A DNA stretch of 64,000 bases from a marine gamma proteobacterium HTCC2080 (GTDB lineage: Bacteria > Pseudomonadota > Gammaproteobacteria > Pseudomonadales > Halieaceae), in NCBI GenBank assembly GCA_000169115.1, contig AAVV01000004.1:1-64000 (forward strand), read 5' to 3'. The number at the start of each line of letters is the position of its first letter. Position 1 is the first letter of the stretch. Below are positions 20,650 through 30,236 of the stretch, piece by piece. The notes beneath the pieces were generated by a model. It ran no database searches. It was not told the DNA's origin and saw only the letters and a program-made list of their open reading frames with translations. The position numbers were made by a program, and so were the translations under genes.

Positions 20650-21747
20650 ATGCCCGGTGACACTAATAGGCAACGGCATTGGTTAGCCGACCAAAAAGCC
20701 CGCTGTGTAAAAGTGCTTTTTGTGGGCTGGTTAGTCAGTCTGATCACGGGGTGCTCCCCCCCTGAACAAGGTCCCGAGCAACTGCTGGATTATAGCCAGC
20801 GGCTGGCAAGAACGCTGGGGACTGTCGTGCCAGAGCACGAAGTCATGTTGATACCGCCAAGAATTTCAGATGCCGAGATAACACTGCTGGATATTCCTGC
20901 AAGCAAGCTCAATTTGCTCGACTTTTTAGCACTCTCGGACTGCGCGTTGCAGGTCAATATTGGACGTCGCAATAGCAGCCTAGGGCGAAATGCCGCGCCA
21001 TCACAAATACTGCTTCTGGACCTTGAATTCCTGGCACTGGCACCGGCGTGTGTAAAAACACTAAAACAGGAAGCGGAAACCAACTTGGTGGAGGCATTAA
21101 CGGCTACCATCGTGACAAAAACCCGATACCTACCTCATCGCATTTTCAATGCGGTGCTGGCGGGACCCGAGTACCGCCAATTTTGGCAGCTACCCCACGA
21201 GCTAGGCCAATATCCCTCAGCTGTCGGAGGTGATGTTTTGGATGCACTGCTTTGGTTCGAGTATGCCACTACGCAGTGGCTCTCGGGCAACTTTCAGTTC
21301 CAAACTGACCAACTAGAACAGCGGCTGTATGAACTCCGCGCTGGTGATGGTGGGGCACTGCTACTCGCCGCAGTTAACCAAGCGCGGTCGCTGCAACGAG
21401 CTAATCAGCTACTAGCCGCACGGGCTGCCGCGGGGCCACTTTGCCCGAACGGCAGCTCCTCAACACAAGCTAAAACTCTGGAAACCGTCGTGGTTAAGTA
21501 TTTTGCAACCGGTGTGCAAACTTGGCTTGCAGACCTCAGTCGCAGGGAAAGACAACTTATGTCGCCTATTGAAAACATAGAAGCTCAGCTATCTACAGTG
21601 CTACCCCTGAGCTATCGCCAGTGGGTCGATAGGCGCCTAGGGACACTGAACCTTTTACGCGACACCCCCCGAGAACACATTGCCTCGCTGCAAGGCCTTG
21701 CAAGGACTTGCTCAAGCTCTCTCTTAGGGATCCCTACTCAGAGTTAA
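20650..21747 (+). CDS. DUF3080 family lipoprotein
   Basis: 365 residues. A basic N-terminus and a hydrophobic stretch end in the lipobox SLITGC. The rest is helical, with motifs I associate with DUF3080: LLDYSQRLARTL, LNLLDFLALSDCALQ, IGRRNSSLGRNAAPSQ and a paired-Cys pattern. The true start may be the GTG at 20713, directly before the hydrophobic stretch. Function unknown. Its 3' end overlaps the leader of the next gene, so co-expression is possible. Confidence 0.72.
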   Translation: MPGDTNRQRHWLADQKARCVKVLFVGWLVSLITGCSPPEQGPEQLLDYSQRLARTLGTVVPEHEVMLIPPRISDAEITLLDIPASKLNLLDFLALSDCALQVNIGRRNSSLGRNAAPSQILLLDLEFLALAPACVKTLKQEAETNLVEALTATIVTKTRYLPHRIFNAVLAGPEYRQFWQLPHELGQYPSAVGGDVLDALLWFEYATTQWLSGNFQFQTDQLEQRLYELRAGDGGALLLAAVNQARSLQRANQLLAARAAAGPLCPNGSSSTQAKTLETVVVKYFATGVQTWLADLSRRERQLMSPIENIEAQLSTVLPLSYRQWVDRRLGTLNLLRDTPREHIASLQGLARTCSSSLLGIPTQS

Positions 21748-21788
21748 TCTCTCTGCTACACTTTGCGCTCGATTTGAGGAGACACACC

Positions 21789-22385
21789 ATGTCACGAACA
21801 CGCAAATTTTCGGTAATCAGTTTATTTTTGGCGTTGCTGGCTGCCTGCGCAACCGCTCCACCCAAGCCTTCTGTGGACTTCGATGTTGACCACGACTTTG
21901 CCCAAGACAAAAACATTGGTTTTTATGCCCTCAGCGGTGGCGTGACCGGTAGCAATCCCATGCAGATGACCGACTTCCAAAAAGACCGCATCAAAGAGGC
22001 TCTAGGTAATGCGCTCGAAGGGAAGGGGTACACGCTTGTAGACAGTGCAAAGGATGCCGACCTCTTGATCAGCTGGCACCTCAATACCGTCGAAAAGCAA
22101 GACGTCAGAACAACCTCATCCCCAAATTACAGCATGGGAATGGGCTACAGTCGGTACAACCGCTACGCTATGTACAACTGCTACAACTGCATGAGCAGTA
22201 CTGATGTAAAAGTTACGGACTACACTCAGGGTACTTTTATTATTGATATGGTCGATCCAGTTAAAAACCGGTCGGTCTGGCGCAGTGTGACCCAATCAAA
22301 AATGAAAGGAGAAATGGTCAAGGATCAAACAACCATTGATAGTGCCGCACGTTTGGTACTCGCTGACTTTCCAATGGCCCCTTAA
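21789..22385 (+). CDS. DUF4136 domain lipoprotein
   Basis: 198 residues. Lipobox LLAAC, then VDFDVDHDFAQDKNIGFYAL, a segment beginning ALEGKGYTLV followed by ADLLISWHL, a Tyr/Asn/Met-rich loop, and TQGTFIIDMVDPVKNRSVWR. This is the strand pattern of DUF4136, a family of small Gram-negative lipoproteins of unknown role. The ATG at 21789 has GAGGAG just upstream; the frame opens earlier (21708) inside the previous gene. Confidence 0.85.
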   Translation: MSRTRKFSVISLFLALLAACATAPPKPSVDFDVDHDFAQDKNIGFYALSGGVTGSNPMQMTDFQKDRIKEALGNALEGKGYTLVDSAKDADLLISWHLNTVEKQDVRTTSSPNYSMGMGYSRYNRYAMYNCYNCMSSTDVKVTDYTQGTFIIDMVDPVKNRSVWRSVTQSKMKGEMVKDQTTIDSAARLVLADFPMAP

Positions 22386-22664
22386 ACGCCACAGTTAGCC
22401 CCACAAACTGATCAAAAACGCTCCACATGGTCTCAGCACTTTCGCTGGGGCCATGACCAAAGTCCCCTTATATTGGCGCAGCTCCCACCCATAGGTCGAG
22501 CTACAGACGATAGCCCAATACCCCTTTCGGGTAGGCCCCGGGTACCGGCATACTGACGTAAAATGATCTCTAGAATTCAGTCTCGCACTCAAATCAATAG
22601 TATTTGAGTACGCCAGTCGGCCGTTGGATTACACATTATTCAAAGAGACATCGGGAGAAATTTT

Positions 22665-23660
22665 TTGAAACTCATCCGCAAGTCGCAGCTGCCCAGCCCA
22701 TGCCCTCTACCCCATAGAAGCCGTCGAGATGTTTCCATAGGCTTGGTTCAATGCCGGTGGCAGGAAGATCCTCAGCGCCATCGGGAAGCATTGAGCCATG
22801 GTGTCGCCACCGCCGCGAGTGCCGGTGCGGCGATTGTTTTTCTGCCAGAGCTGACATTGTCACGATATCCAGCAGACACACTGCCCTCGGGGCCAGCTGA
22901 CAGCACCGCAGAGGTCTTACTGGGCGGACCCACGCACCAGTTTGCCGCACAATTGGCTCGAGATAACGACGTTATGGTGCACTGTTCGATATTTGAGCAC
23001 ACCGACGCTGCGGACCATCGTGGATTTAACACGGCTATGGTTGTGGACACTTCGGGAGAGATCGTAGCCCAAACAAGGAAGCTACATATCCCGGTAACCA
23101 CAGGATATTACGAAGACCACTATTTTTCTCCGGGGCCCGCTGACAACCCCTACCCTGTGCACGCACTTTCCCTAGACAGTGGCGAGATGGCCGTCGGCTT
23201 ACCCACATGCTGGGACGAGTGGTTTCCCGAGGTACCGCGCTGCTATGCATTGGGAGGCGCAGAGTTACTGTGCTACCCCACCGCCATTGGCTCAGAGCCA
23301 GATTATCCGAACTTCGACACTGAGCCTTTGTTACGACAGGTAGTAGTTGGCCATGCCATAGCTAACGGATTATTTATTGTCATACCCAATCGTTTTGGAT
23401 CAGAGGGGACTTTGGAGTTTTACGGTTCCAGCTTTATCGTCGACCCTCTGGGGCGCGTTTTAGCTCAAGCCCCCAAAGATGAAGAGGCCACCCTTGTCGT
23501 TGATATTGATCTGGGGCTGCGAGAAGACTGGTTAACACTCTTTCCCTTCTTTGGGACACGCCGCCCAGATACCTATAGCGCACTCACCGAGGCGGTACAA
23601 AATCCACGCCAGCCCACTGGTGAAGGACTCCACGGAGGTATTCCAGGGCTGACATCATGA
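22665..23660 (+). CDS. aguB: N-carbamoylputrescine amidase AguB (nitrilase superfamily)
   Basis: 331 residues from a TTG at 22665 (GGGAG just upstream). It hydrolyses N-carbamoylputrescine to putrescine. The nitrilase catalytic triad is visible: Glu in VFLPELTLSRY, Lys in TRKLHIP and Cys in GLPTCWDEWFPE. The family start would be near RRDVSIGLVQCRW, so the first ~22 residues may not be native and the start is uncertain. The gene overlaps aguA by 4 nt, which fixes the pathway. Confidence 0.88.
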   Translation: MKLIRKSQLPSPCPLPHRSRRDVSIGLVQCRWQEDPQRHREALSHGVATAASAGAAIVFLPELTLSRYPADTLPSGPADSTAEVLLGGPTHQFAAQLARDNDVMVHCSIFEHTDAADHRGFNTAMVVDTSGEIVAQTRKLHIPVTTGYYEDHYFSPGPADNPYPVHALSLDSGEMAVGLPTCWDEWFPEVPRCYALGGAELLCYPTAIGSEPDYPNFDTEPLLRQVVVGHAIANGLFIVIPNRFGSEGTLEFYGSSFIVDPLGRVLAQAPKDEEATLVVDIDLGLREDWLTLFPFFGTRRPDTYSALTEAVQNPRQPTGEGLHGGIPGLTS

Positions 23661-24649
23661 GCAGCGTCATGCCACCGGAGTGGGCACCTCACAGCGCCAC
23701 CTGGATGGGTTTTCCCGCTGCTGCTTACCCCGAAGCGGATGTTAGCAATGACGACGTGTGGCAGGCTTGGGCAACAGTCGCCAATGTCATTGTTGACCAT
23801 GAACCAGTCAACATGCTGTGTCGCCCCGAACAGTTGCCCATCGCGCGGCGCTTACTAAGTTCGGCGGTTACATTGCACGAATTTCCCATTGAAGATGCTT
23901 GGCTGCGAGATACAGGCCCGACTTTTGTCGCGGCAGATAATGGGTTGAAAGCGGTGGATTGGCGCTTCAATGGCTGGGGCGATAACACCACTTTTGCTTG
24001 GGGTGAGGACGCTAAAATCGCAACTCACATCGCTGAATTACTGGATATCGAGAGAATCTCATCGCAACTCACCAATGAAGGTGGGGGGCTTCATGTGAGT
24101 GGAGATGGTCTGGTGCTCCTTACCGATACAGTTCAGTTGGATCCTGATCGCAACCCCAAGTGGACCCGACGACAGGTGGAAGAGGAAGTTCACAGATTGC
24201 TAGGTACTGGAAGCGCAATATGGCTCCCCCACGGGTTGTGGCGGGATTACGCGGCCCACGGTACCCGCGGCCATGTCGATATTGTGGCTTGCTTTAACGA
24301 ACTCGGCTCAGTGCTTTTGCACCGACAGCAAGATCGCAGTCACCCCGACTGCGAACGCTACGAGCTTCATCGGCAAGCGCTAGAGCAAGCTGACCTGAAA
24401 TACACCGATATCGTGGCGCCCAAAACACTCGAGGATCGCCACGGATGGGTGGATTACAGCTACATTAACCACTACGTACTCAACGGTGCGGTTGTCGTGC
24501 CCACGTTTTCTGATCCCAATGACGGCCTTGCCTGCGAACAGCTCGCAGAAGCTTGGCCCGAACGCGATATACGAATTGTTGATGCACGGGTTATTTTTGC
24601 TATGGGTGGTGGGATACACTGCATCACCCAACAGCAACCACGAATCTGA
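23657..24649 (+). CDS. aguA: Agmatine deiminase AguA
   Basis: 330 residues. It converts agmatine to N-carbamoylputrescine and ammonia, the step before AguB. The peptidyl-arginine-deiminase-type fold is recognisable: PPEWAPHSATWMGFP at the start, WLRDTGPTFV, FNGWG, EGGGLHVSGDG, GHVDIVACF (catalytic His) and the nucleophilic Cys in GGGIHCITQQQP. It overlaps aguB (ATGA) and the following RibA-like gene (TGATG). Confidence 0.94.
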   Translation: MSSVMPPEWAPHSATWMGFPAAAYPEADVSNDDVWQAWATVANVIVDHEPVNMLCRPEQLPIARRLLSSAVTLHEFPIEDAWLRDTGPTFVAADNGLKAVDWRFNGWGDNTTFAWGEDAKIATHIAELLDIERISSQLTNEGGGLHVSGDGLVLLTDTVQLDPDRNPKWTRRQVEEEVHRLLGTGSAIWLPHGLWRDYAAHGTRGHVDIVACFNELGSVLLHRQQDRSHPDCERYELHRQALEQADLKYTDIVAPKTLEDRHGWVDYSYINHYVLNGAVVVPTFSDPNDGLACEQLAEAWPERDIRIVDARVIFAMGGGIHCITQQQPRI

Positions 24650-25467
24650 TGTTTACTTACATAAATCCCGATGTTCGGAAAAAGCTGATAGCCCGGAATA
24701 AACTCGTCAGAATCGATGAGGAGGGCCGTCAAATCAACTCAGAAGGTGCCTCCCCTGCCGGGCAGCGCAGCTTAAATCTGTTGGGACCCGTGCCTTTGCC
24801 TCTCGCACGTGGCACGAAACAACCCATGGCTGATTGGTACGCCACTGTTCGCAGCACCGAATTATCCGAGGTCGAAGGGCTCGCCACTACGCTGAGGGAA
24901 CAAGGTGGGCAGCATCTATTCTCCCAGCTTGCCTCCAGTATGGCCGTCAACAGCGTGCTCGCTATTGGAGATGCCGAGACCACCGAATCTCCCTTGGTAC
25001 GCGTACATTCCAACTGCCTGACAGGTGATGTGTTTGGCTCAAGACGCTGTGAGTGTGGACCTCAGTTAGAGGCCGCCATTGATCGTTTGGCAGAAGAGCC
25101 CGGCGGCGGCTATCTCATCTATATGGCTGGCCATGAAGGTCGAGGCATTGGTTTGTGGGCAAAAGCCGCCACATACCTGCTGCAAGATGAAGGAGAAGAC
25201 ACCTATCAGGCCAACCGATCACTAGGGCTCCCTGATGACTCACGCGATTTTAGCGACGCGGCCACGCTATTGAAGTATTTCGGACGTGGGCGACCACTAC
25301 GTCTACTCACCAACAACCCCAAAAAGATCGATGATCTCTTGGCCAACGGACTCACCAACATCGAAAGGGTCAAGCATGTAACGGGGGTGGACGACCACAA
25401 TTTGCGCTACCTAAAGGCTAAGCAGGCTTGGGGCCACTCGATTGATGAGGACGACCTAAAGAGCTGA
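24649..25467 (+). CDS. GTP cyclohydrolase II (RibA)-like protein
   Basis: 272 residues. The C-terminal ~190 residues match GTP cyclohydrolase II: RVHSNCLTGDVFGSRRCECGPQL with the three zinc cysteines, GHEGRGIGL, DTYQANRSLGLPDDSRDF and RLLTNNPKKI. RibA opens GTP at the start of riboflavin synthesis. The GHEGR form (not RQEGR as in enteric RibA) is the version I know from actinobacterial and plant enzymes. An extra N-terminal ~65 residues (INPDVRKKLIARNKL) are unfamiliar. Translational coupling to the agmatine genes is unusual for riboflavin synthesis; it may be a second, specialised copy. Confidence 0.85.
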   Translation: MFTYINPDVRKKLIARNKLVRIDEEGRQINSEGASPAGQRSLNLLGPVPLPLARGTKQPMADWYATVRSTELSEVEGLATTLREQGGQHLFSQLASSMAVNSVLAIGDAETTESPLVRVHSNCLTGDVFGSRRCECGPQLEAAIDRLAEEPGGGYLIYMAGHEGRGIGLWAKAATYLLQDEGEDTYQANRSLGLPDDSRDFSDAATLLKYFGRGRPLRLLTNNPKKIDDLLANGLTNIERVKHVTGVDDHNLRYLKAKQAWGHSIDEDDLKS

Positions 25468-25480
25468 AAGTCTTTTGGCG

Positions 25481-25801
25481 TCAATTAAGCCATTCGGGTA
25501 AAGGCGCATCACCTAAAGAGATTTCCAGGGTATTGGCCGCTGCTGGGTGACTGTGCCCCACCATTTCGTCGTAGGCACTACGCTGACGTAAAATCATCTC
25601 ACACCCTGCCACGGTTTTAAGAACCCGCTTCATCTCCAGCAAATTGTGGCGCTTTAAAATTTTCTTCTCGTCTTCAGCAATGACATGCTCTTCGCCGTCG
25701 ATGCGCGCGTGGGCGATATACAGACTGAGATCTACAGACTCCACAATCCATTGCTCGATATGCTCTGCTTGCTTTTTTAATTGCTTTAGAGTGATTTTCA
25801 C
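25481..25801 (-). CDS. Small DUF6482-like protein
   Basis: 106 residues, no signal or membrane segment. The layout (KITLKQLKKQAEHIEQWIVESVDLSLYIAHARIDGEEH; CEMILRQRSAYDEMVGH) resembles the short gammaproteobacterial family DUF6482 as I recall it; function unknown. Convergent with the RibA-like gene, 13 nt apart. Confidence 0.65.
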   Translation of the reverse strand: MKITLKQLKKQAEHIEQWIVESVDLSLYIAHARIDGEEHVIAEDEKKILKRHNLLEMKRVLKTVAGCEMILRQRSAYDEMVGHSHPAAANTLEISLGDAPLPEWLN

Positions 25802-26052
25802 TGAGACGCTCCCATCCGCGATTTAACATGATTGATACGGCAGTTGGCCCGTTCCAGCCCGATACCGTTCGCTATTTGTCTAATGCCATTTCTACTACCT
25901 AAGCTGACACTCTTTGACGTCTGGAGTGCTCGGTATGACCTGAAATCGTTGGCTTCAAAACCCGTTAGTCGGAACAGCAACGCGCAAAAGCGATCCCTAC
26001 AAAAGCTGGACGAGCCCAGTGTTTTAACGCCGGAACGGTGATCATAGCCTTC

Positions 26053-26970
26053 ATGTTGCCTGAGCTTGAACATGTTCGCTTCACCGCTGCGGGTGAGACC
26101 CTTGAGGTCTTGCCTTCATACAGCGGTGTCTATCGCTTTTTTGGCGCCGACGAGGCACTTCTCTATATCGGCAAAAGTATCGATATCAAGTCGCGAATCA
26201 ATGCCCATTATCAAGAGGGCCGGAAGGTCGGCAGACATCAGCGAATTATGGGTCAAGTCACCCATATTGATTGTTCTCCAACAGCTGGAGAAGTGGGGGC
26301 TTTGTTGACGGAGAACGCAGCTATTAAGGCAGAAACTCCCCTGTATAACCGTCGCCAGCGTCGCGTGAAAAAACTTTGGACCCTTCATCTAAAACTTTCA
26401 GAACACGGATTTTTGCAACCATCGGCGGCGGATTTTCTGCTCGAATCAGACCGAGCTGTCGACAGTTACGGGCTATATCAAAACAAACGTCATATTGAAT
26501 CAACATTGCAGCGTCATGCCAGGGATCACGGCCTTTGCCTGCGGTGCATGGGTATGGATCGAGGTCGTGGTCCCTGTTTTCAATACCAACTAGGGCGCTG
26601 TGACGGCGCCTGCGCCGGTGTAGAGTCGGCAGAGGAACACAATGCCCGACTGCTCTCGGCTTTAGACCGCGACCGCATCGCCGCATGGCCATTCCCCGGC
26701 GCCCTTGCTTTGCTCGAGCGCAACATCAGTCCTTTGCCCAAGCAGCCAAAAGCCCAATACCACTTGGTGCACCACTGGGCCTATTTGGGCACTTTCGCAA
26801 CGCGCGCTGATGCCACACGGGAACTAAAAAAAGGCACACCGCGCCTTTTTGACCGAGATGGCTACCACTTATTGCTATCAGCACTGCGCAAAGGACGGCT
26901 CGAAATCCTAGACGCCAAATCAGGGCAGTCAATCGATAATCCTTTATTGGGATCAGGTCGCGACGCTTGA
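26053..26970 (+). CDS. cho: Cho-like UvrC-family excinuclease (GIY-YIG nuclease)
   Basis: 305 residues. N-terminal GIY-YIG nuclease domain ([52 protein letters not shown]) and a UvrC-like middle with four cysteines ([27 protein letters not shown] in outline). It lacks the C-terminal UvrC endonuclease and HhH domains, as Cho does. Cho makes the 3' incision in nucleotide excision repair on bulky lesions. The start could be the GTG at 26038. Its stop overlaps the TTG of the photolyase gene. Confidence 0.9.
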   Translation: MLPELEHVRFTAAGETLEVLPSYSGVYRFFGADEALLYIGKSIDIKSRINAHYQEGRKVGRHQRIMGQVTHIDCSPTAGEVGALLTENAAIKAETPLYNRRQRRVKKLWTLHLKLSEHGFLQPSAADFLLESDRAVDSYGLYQNKRHIESTLQRHARDHGLCLRCMGMDRGRGPCFQYQLGRCDGACAGVESAEEHNARLLSALDRDRIAAWPFPGALALLERNISPLPKQPKAQYHLVHHWAYLGTFATRADATRELKKGTPRLFDRDGYHLLLSALRKGRLEILDAKSGQSIDNPLLGSGRDA

Positions 26971-28439
26971 GTTTATCGGTTGTTTGGTTCAAGCGTGATC
27001 TCCGTTTGGCAGACCATGCCCCGCTCTCAGCAGCGGTCGCACTGGGGCAGCCAATGTTGCTCGTCTACATTGTTGAGCCTGAGCTGCTAAAAAATCCGCA
27101 CTACAGGAGGCGGCACTGGCACTTTATTGCTCAATCTCTCGCTGATCTGAATCATCAACTTCAACCTCATGGCACGAAAGTCTGGGTACTTGAGGGCGAT
27201 CCCATCACGCTTTTTACTGCGATTAATCAATCGCAACGCATCCACCACCTTTTCAGCTATGAAGAAACCGGTCTTGAAGTGACTTTCGCAAGAGACCGGG
27301 AAGTGATCACTTGGGCAAAGTCCCAGGGCGTATGTTGGCAGGAATTTCCAACTAATGGTGTGCAACGGGGACGCAAACACCGCAAAGGCTGGAATCACCG
27401 CTGGGGAAAATTGATGGCCGCGCCTGCGGAAACGATAATTCCTGCTCAGCTCAACGCCCTTCGTAGCGACCTCCCTGAAGATTTAAAAGGCGCGCTTTGC
27501 CAACGACTGGGCGGCTGGCTACCCCAGCACCCAAACTTTCAGCCAGGTGGCGAGCAGCAGGCACACCAAACCCTTGAGGACTTTCTGACCCATCGAGCGG
27601 GTGGCTACCAACGCCACATATCAAAACCGGAGGGCAGTCGCCAGCACTGCTCACGTTTATCACCACACCTGGCCTGGGGTAATTTATCGATTCGCCAAGT
27701 GCAACAGGCCCTTAAGGAGCGTCAGTCCAAAGGCGGATGGGCACGACCCCTGAGCGCCTTCGAATCGCGGCTGCATTGGCATTGCCACTTTATCCAAAAA
27801 TTTGAAAGCGAATGCACTATGGAGTTTGAAAGTATTAACCGCGGCTTTTTAAACTATCCCAGAGACCAAAACAGTCATCTGGTGGCCGCTTGGTGTGAAG
27901 GCCAAACGGGCTTTCCCTATGTCGATGCCTGTATGCGCTGCCTAGAGGCCACCGGCTATTTGCATTTTCGGGCACGAGCGATGCTAGTGAGTTTTCTCAC
28001 CCATCACCTCTGGCAGGACTGGCGGTTGGGAGTGACATGGTTGGGGTCCTTGTTTCTAGATTTTGAGCCGGGAATTCATTACCCCCAGATGCAAATGCAG
28101 GCTGGAGTAACGGGCATTAATACGATCCGAATCTACAACCCGGTGAAGCAAAGCCTCGAACACGACCCCACAGCAAGCTTTATACGGCGGTGGGTGCCAG
28201 AAATTGCAGACCTCCCAACACCATTGGTACACCAGCCCTGGTTGCGCTCTCCACTTGAACACGTTTTACATCCCGTTGATTACCCCGAACCCATCGTAAA
28301 TTTAGATGTAAGTCACCGGAGAGCTCGGGATGTCTTGTGGGAACTGAAGTCTGATCCGATGATTTGTCAGGAGCGCGAACGTATTTTGAATCGTCACGTG
28401 GAGCGACGTTTTCAATCGCGTTTCGTAGAACGTGACTAA
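26967..28439 (+). CDS. Cryptochrome/photolyase family FAD-binding protein
   Basis: 490 residues from a TTG at 26967 that overlaps the cho stop (TTGA). The N-terminal Rossmann-like antenna domain ([19 protein letters not shown]) is followed by the helical FAD-binding domain: [57 protein letters not shown], and [24 protein letters not shown]. Photolyases repair UV pyrimidine dimers with blue light. Whether this protein is a CPD photolyase or a cryptochrome-like sensor cannot be read from the sequence; coupling to Cho favours repair. Confidence 0.9.
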   Translation: MSLSVVWFKRDLRLADHAPLSAAVALGQPMLLVYIVEPELLKNPHYRRRHWHFIAQSLADLNHQLQPHGTKVWVLEGDPITLFTAINQSQRIHHLFSYEETGLEVTFARDREVITWAKSQGVCWQEFPTNGVQRGRKHRKGWNHRWGKLMAAPAETIIPAQLNALRSDLPEDLKGALCQRLGGWLPQHPNFQPGGEQQAHQTLEDFLTHRAGGYQRHISKPEGSRQHCSRLSPHLAWGNLSIRQVQQALKERQSKGGWARPLSAFESRLHWHCHFIQKFESECTMEFESINRGFLNYPRDQNSHLVAAWCEGQTGFPYVDACMRCLEATGYLHFRARAMLVSFLTHHLWQDWRLGVTWLGSLFLDFEPGIHYPQMQMQAGVTGINTIRIYNPVKQSLEHDPTASFIRRWVPEIADLPTPLVHQPWLRSPLEHVLHPVDYPEPIVNLDVSHRRARDVLWELKSDPMICQERERILNRHVERRFQSRFVERD

Positions 28440-28489
28440 CTTCTCAAAACCTTTGTTATGCTGGACAAAATAATCGCGGAGCGGATGTC

Positions 28490-30223
28490 ATGCTAGTTTT
28501 TCTTTATGTTGTTGGTGCGTTAATAGCACTGGTCGTCGTGGGTTTAGTGTTGCTACCCATGTTTATTGATGAACAAGCCGTGATTAATCTCGCGCAACAA
28601 CAATTTAAGGAAGCCACAGCCGGTGAACTCGTGGTTGAGGGCAACGTTGATCTCGGGTTGTTTCCGGAATTAAAACTTAATCTCGGCAACACGACTATCG
28701 ATTTACCACCGCAAACTGAAGACGGGTCGAGACTAGTTGTAACCGCCCAAGGAGTTGACATCGGTCTGTCAGTTCTTGCTATTTTGAGCGGCTCTGATGA
28801 GGTCGGAGACGTGCACCTAAGCGGCGCAGACGTCCAACTTTTGGATAATACCGGCGCCCTTCAAACACAGCTCACCATTACCGATCTTGTGGCCCAAGGG
28901 CTGAATATGGCGGGCCAACCCATTGGTTTGAAGGGTGCGTTGGCAGTCGCCGCTGACCCACAATCCCAGCCCATTCAAATTCGATTTGACGGTGCCGTGC
29001 GAGTACCCAGCACTTTCGATCAAGTAACCCTCGATGGATTCAGCACGGAAATAATCGGAGCGCTAAGTGCGCCGGTTAAAACTGAACTATCTGGTACCGC
29101 GAAACTATCACCACTCTCCGCAGACCTAGATTTGAACGTCAATTCTCCCGGAGGCGTCATTGACGCGGACCTAAACTATAACGTGGCCGCCAGCCCCCAA
29201 ATTGATTTGGATTTTCGCAGCGAACGCCTCGATCTCGACCGGCTTCAACCAGCTAATCAAACCGATGGCACAGGTGGAGAATCTGCCACCCAATCAACAC
29301 CGACGACACCTGACGACGCTCCCACATCACCGGCGCCACCTCCCTTACCTTTACCGGTAGGGCCTTTAAAAGATCTCGACATGCAACTGACAATCAGTGC
29401 GGGCAGCCTGATTAGCGCAGGACAAACGGTCACTAATGCTCAGCTGCTGTTGCGGGTAGTCGACGGAATCAGTGACCTTGAATATTTACGAGGCACTCTG
29501 CACGAGGGCCAGCTGGATACCCAGCTTACCGTCGATGTGCGACAACCTACGGTCAAAGTCGCGCTGGCAGGAGGACTAAAAGGGGTCGAGCTCAACAGTC
29601 TTCTAACTAGCCTCGAAAAACCCAATACCGCCGCAGGTTACGTCGATATGGAGTGGGGAATCGATACCGCTGGCACCAGCACACAAGCACTGCAAGAAGG
29701 GCTGGATGGCGAGCTCAACGTTAACGGGCGAAATGTCGAGATTACCAGCGTATCGGCCCAAGCACTCTTGTGTACTGCGGTTGCCCAAATTCAACAAACA
29801 ACCCTGACTCAAACATTCCCAGAGACAACTAAAGTGTCTGCGTTAGATATGAAGGTTAGGTTTGAGGATGGGCAAGCACGGCTTGCGCCTCTCAATCTTG
29901 GGACCCCGGGAGTTGCCATTACGGGTGTCGGCACGGCCAGTTTGGCTTCTCTCGATTTTGCCGCCACTCTAGAAGCGCAGGTCAACAAAGAACTCGAAGC
30001 CATTGACCCTGCCTGCCGTATTGATGATCGTTATGCCGGCCTTGATTTGCCCGTCAACTGCGCGGGCAATCTCGCCGATGAGACCGGCAATCTTTGTCGG
30101 GTTGACGTGGAAGCTATCGCGCTACAGCTACTGGAGCGGGAAGCTCGATCGAAGTTTGCAAAAGAGGCCGACAAGCTGGGCGAGAAAGCCGGCAACGCGC
30201 TCAAAAAATTATTTGGTAACTAG
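28490..30223 (+). CDS. AsmA family protein
   Basis: 577 residues. One N-terminal membrane helix, then the AsmA start (IDEQAVINLAQQQFKEATAGELVVEGNVDLGLFPELKL in outline), a long repetitive beta-rich periplasmic region with a Thr/Pro-rich linker (about 255-285), and an AsmA_2-type end (LAPLNLGTPGVAITGVGTASL) plus a Cys pair (DPACRIDDRYAGLDLPVNC). AsmA-like proteins are envelope proteins linked to phospholipid transport and outer-membrane homeostasis. Next gene 13 nt downstream. Confidence 0.87.
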   Translation: MLVFLYVVGALIALVVVGLVLLPMFIDEQAVINLAQQQFKEATAGELVVEGNVDLGLFPELKLNLGNTTIDLPPQTEDGSRLVVTAQGVDIGLSVLAILSGSDEVGDVHLSGADVQLLDNTGALQTQLTITDLVAQGLNMAGQPIGLKGALAVAADPQSQPIQIRFDGAVRVPSTFDQVTLDGFSTEIIGALSAPVKTELSGTAKLSPLSADLDLNVNSPGGVIDADLNYNVAASPQIDLDFRSERLDLDRLQPANQTDGTGGESATQSTPTTPDDAPTSPAPPPLPLPVGPLKDLDMQLTISAGSLISAGQTVTNAQLLLRVVDGISDLEYLRGTLHEGQLDTQLTVDVRQPTVKVALAGGLKGVELNSLLTSLEKPNTAAGYVDMEWGIDTAGTSTQALQEGLDGELNVNGRNVEITSVSAQALLCTAVAQIQQTTLTQTFPETTKVSALDMKVRFEDGQARLAPLNLGTPGVAITGVGTASLASLDFAATLEAQVNKELEAIDPACRIDDRYAGLDLPVNCAGNLADETGNLCRVDVEAIALQLLEREARSKFAKEADKLGEKAGNALKKLFGN

Positions 30224-30236
30224 AATTCAGGAAAAT

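Noticed and set aside
30003..30236. Upstream extension of the selO frame
   Set aside because: It overlaps the AsmA coding end in another frame. The family start and ribosome site are at 30237.
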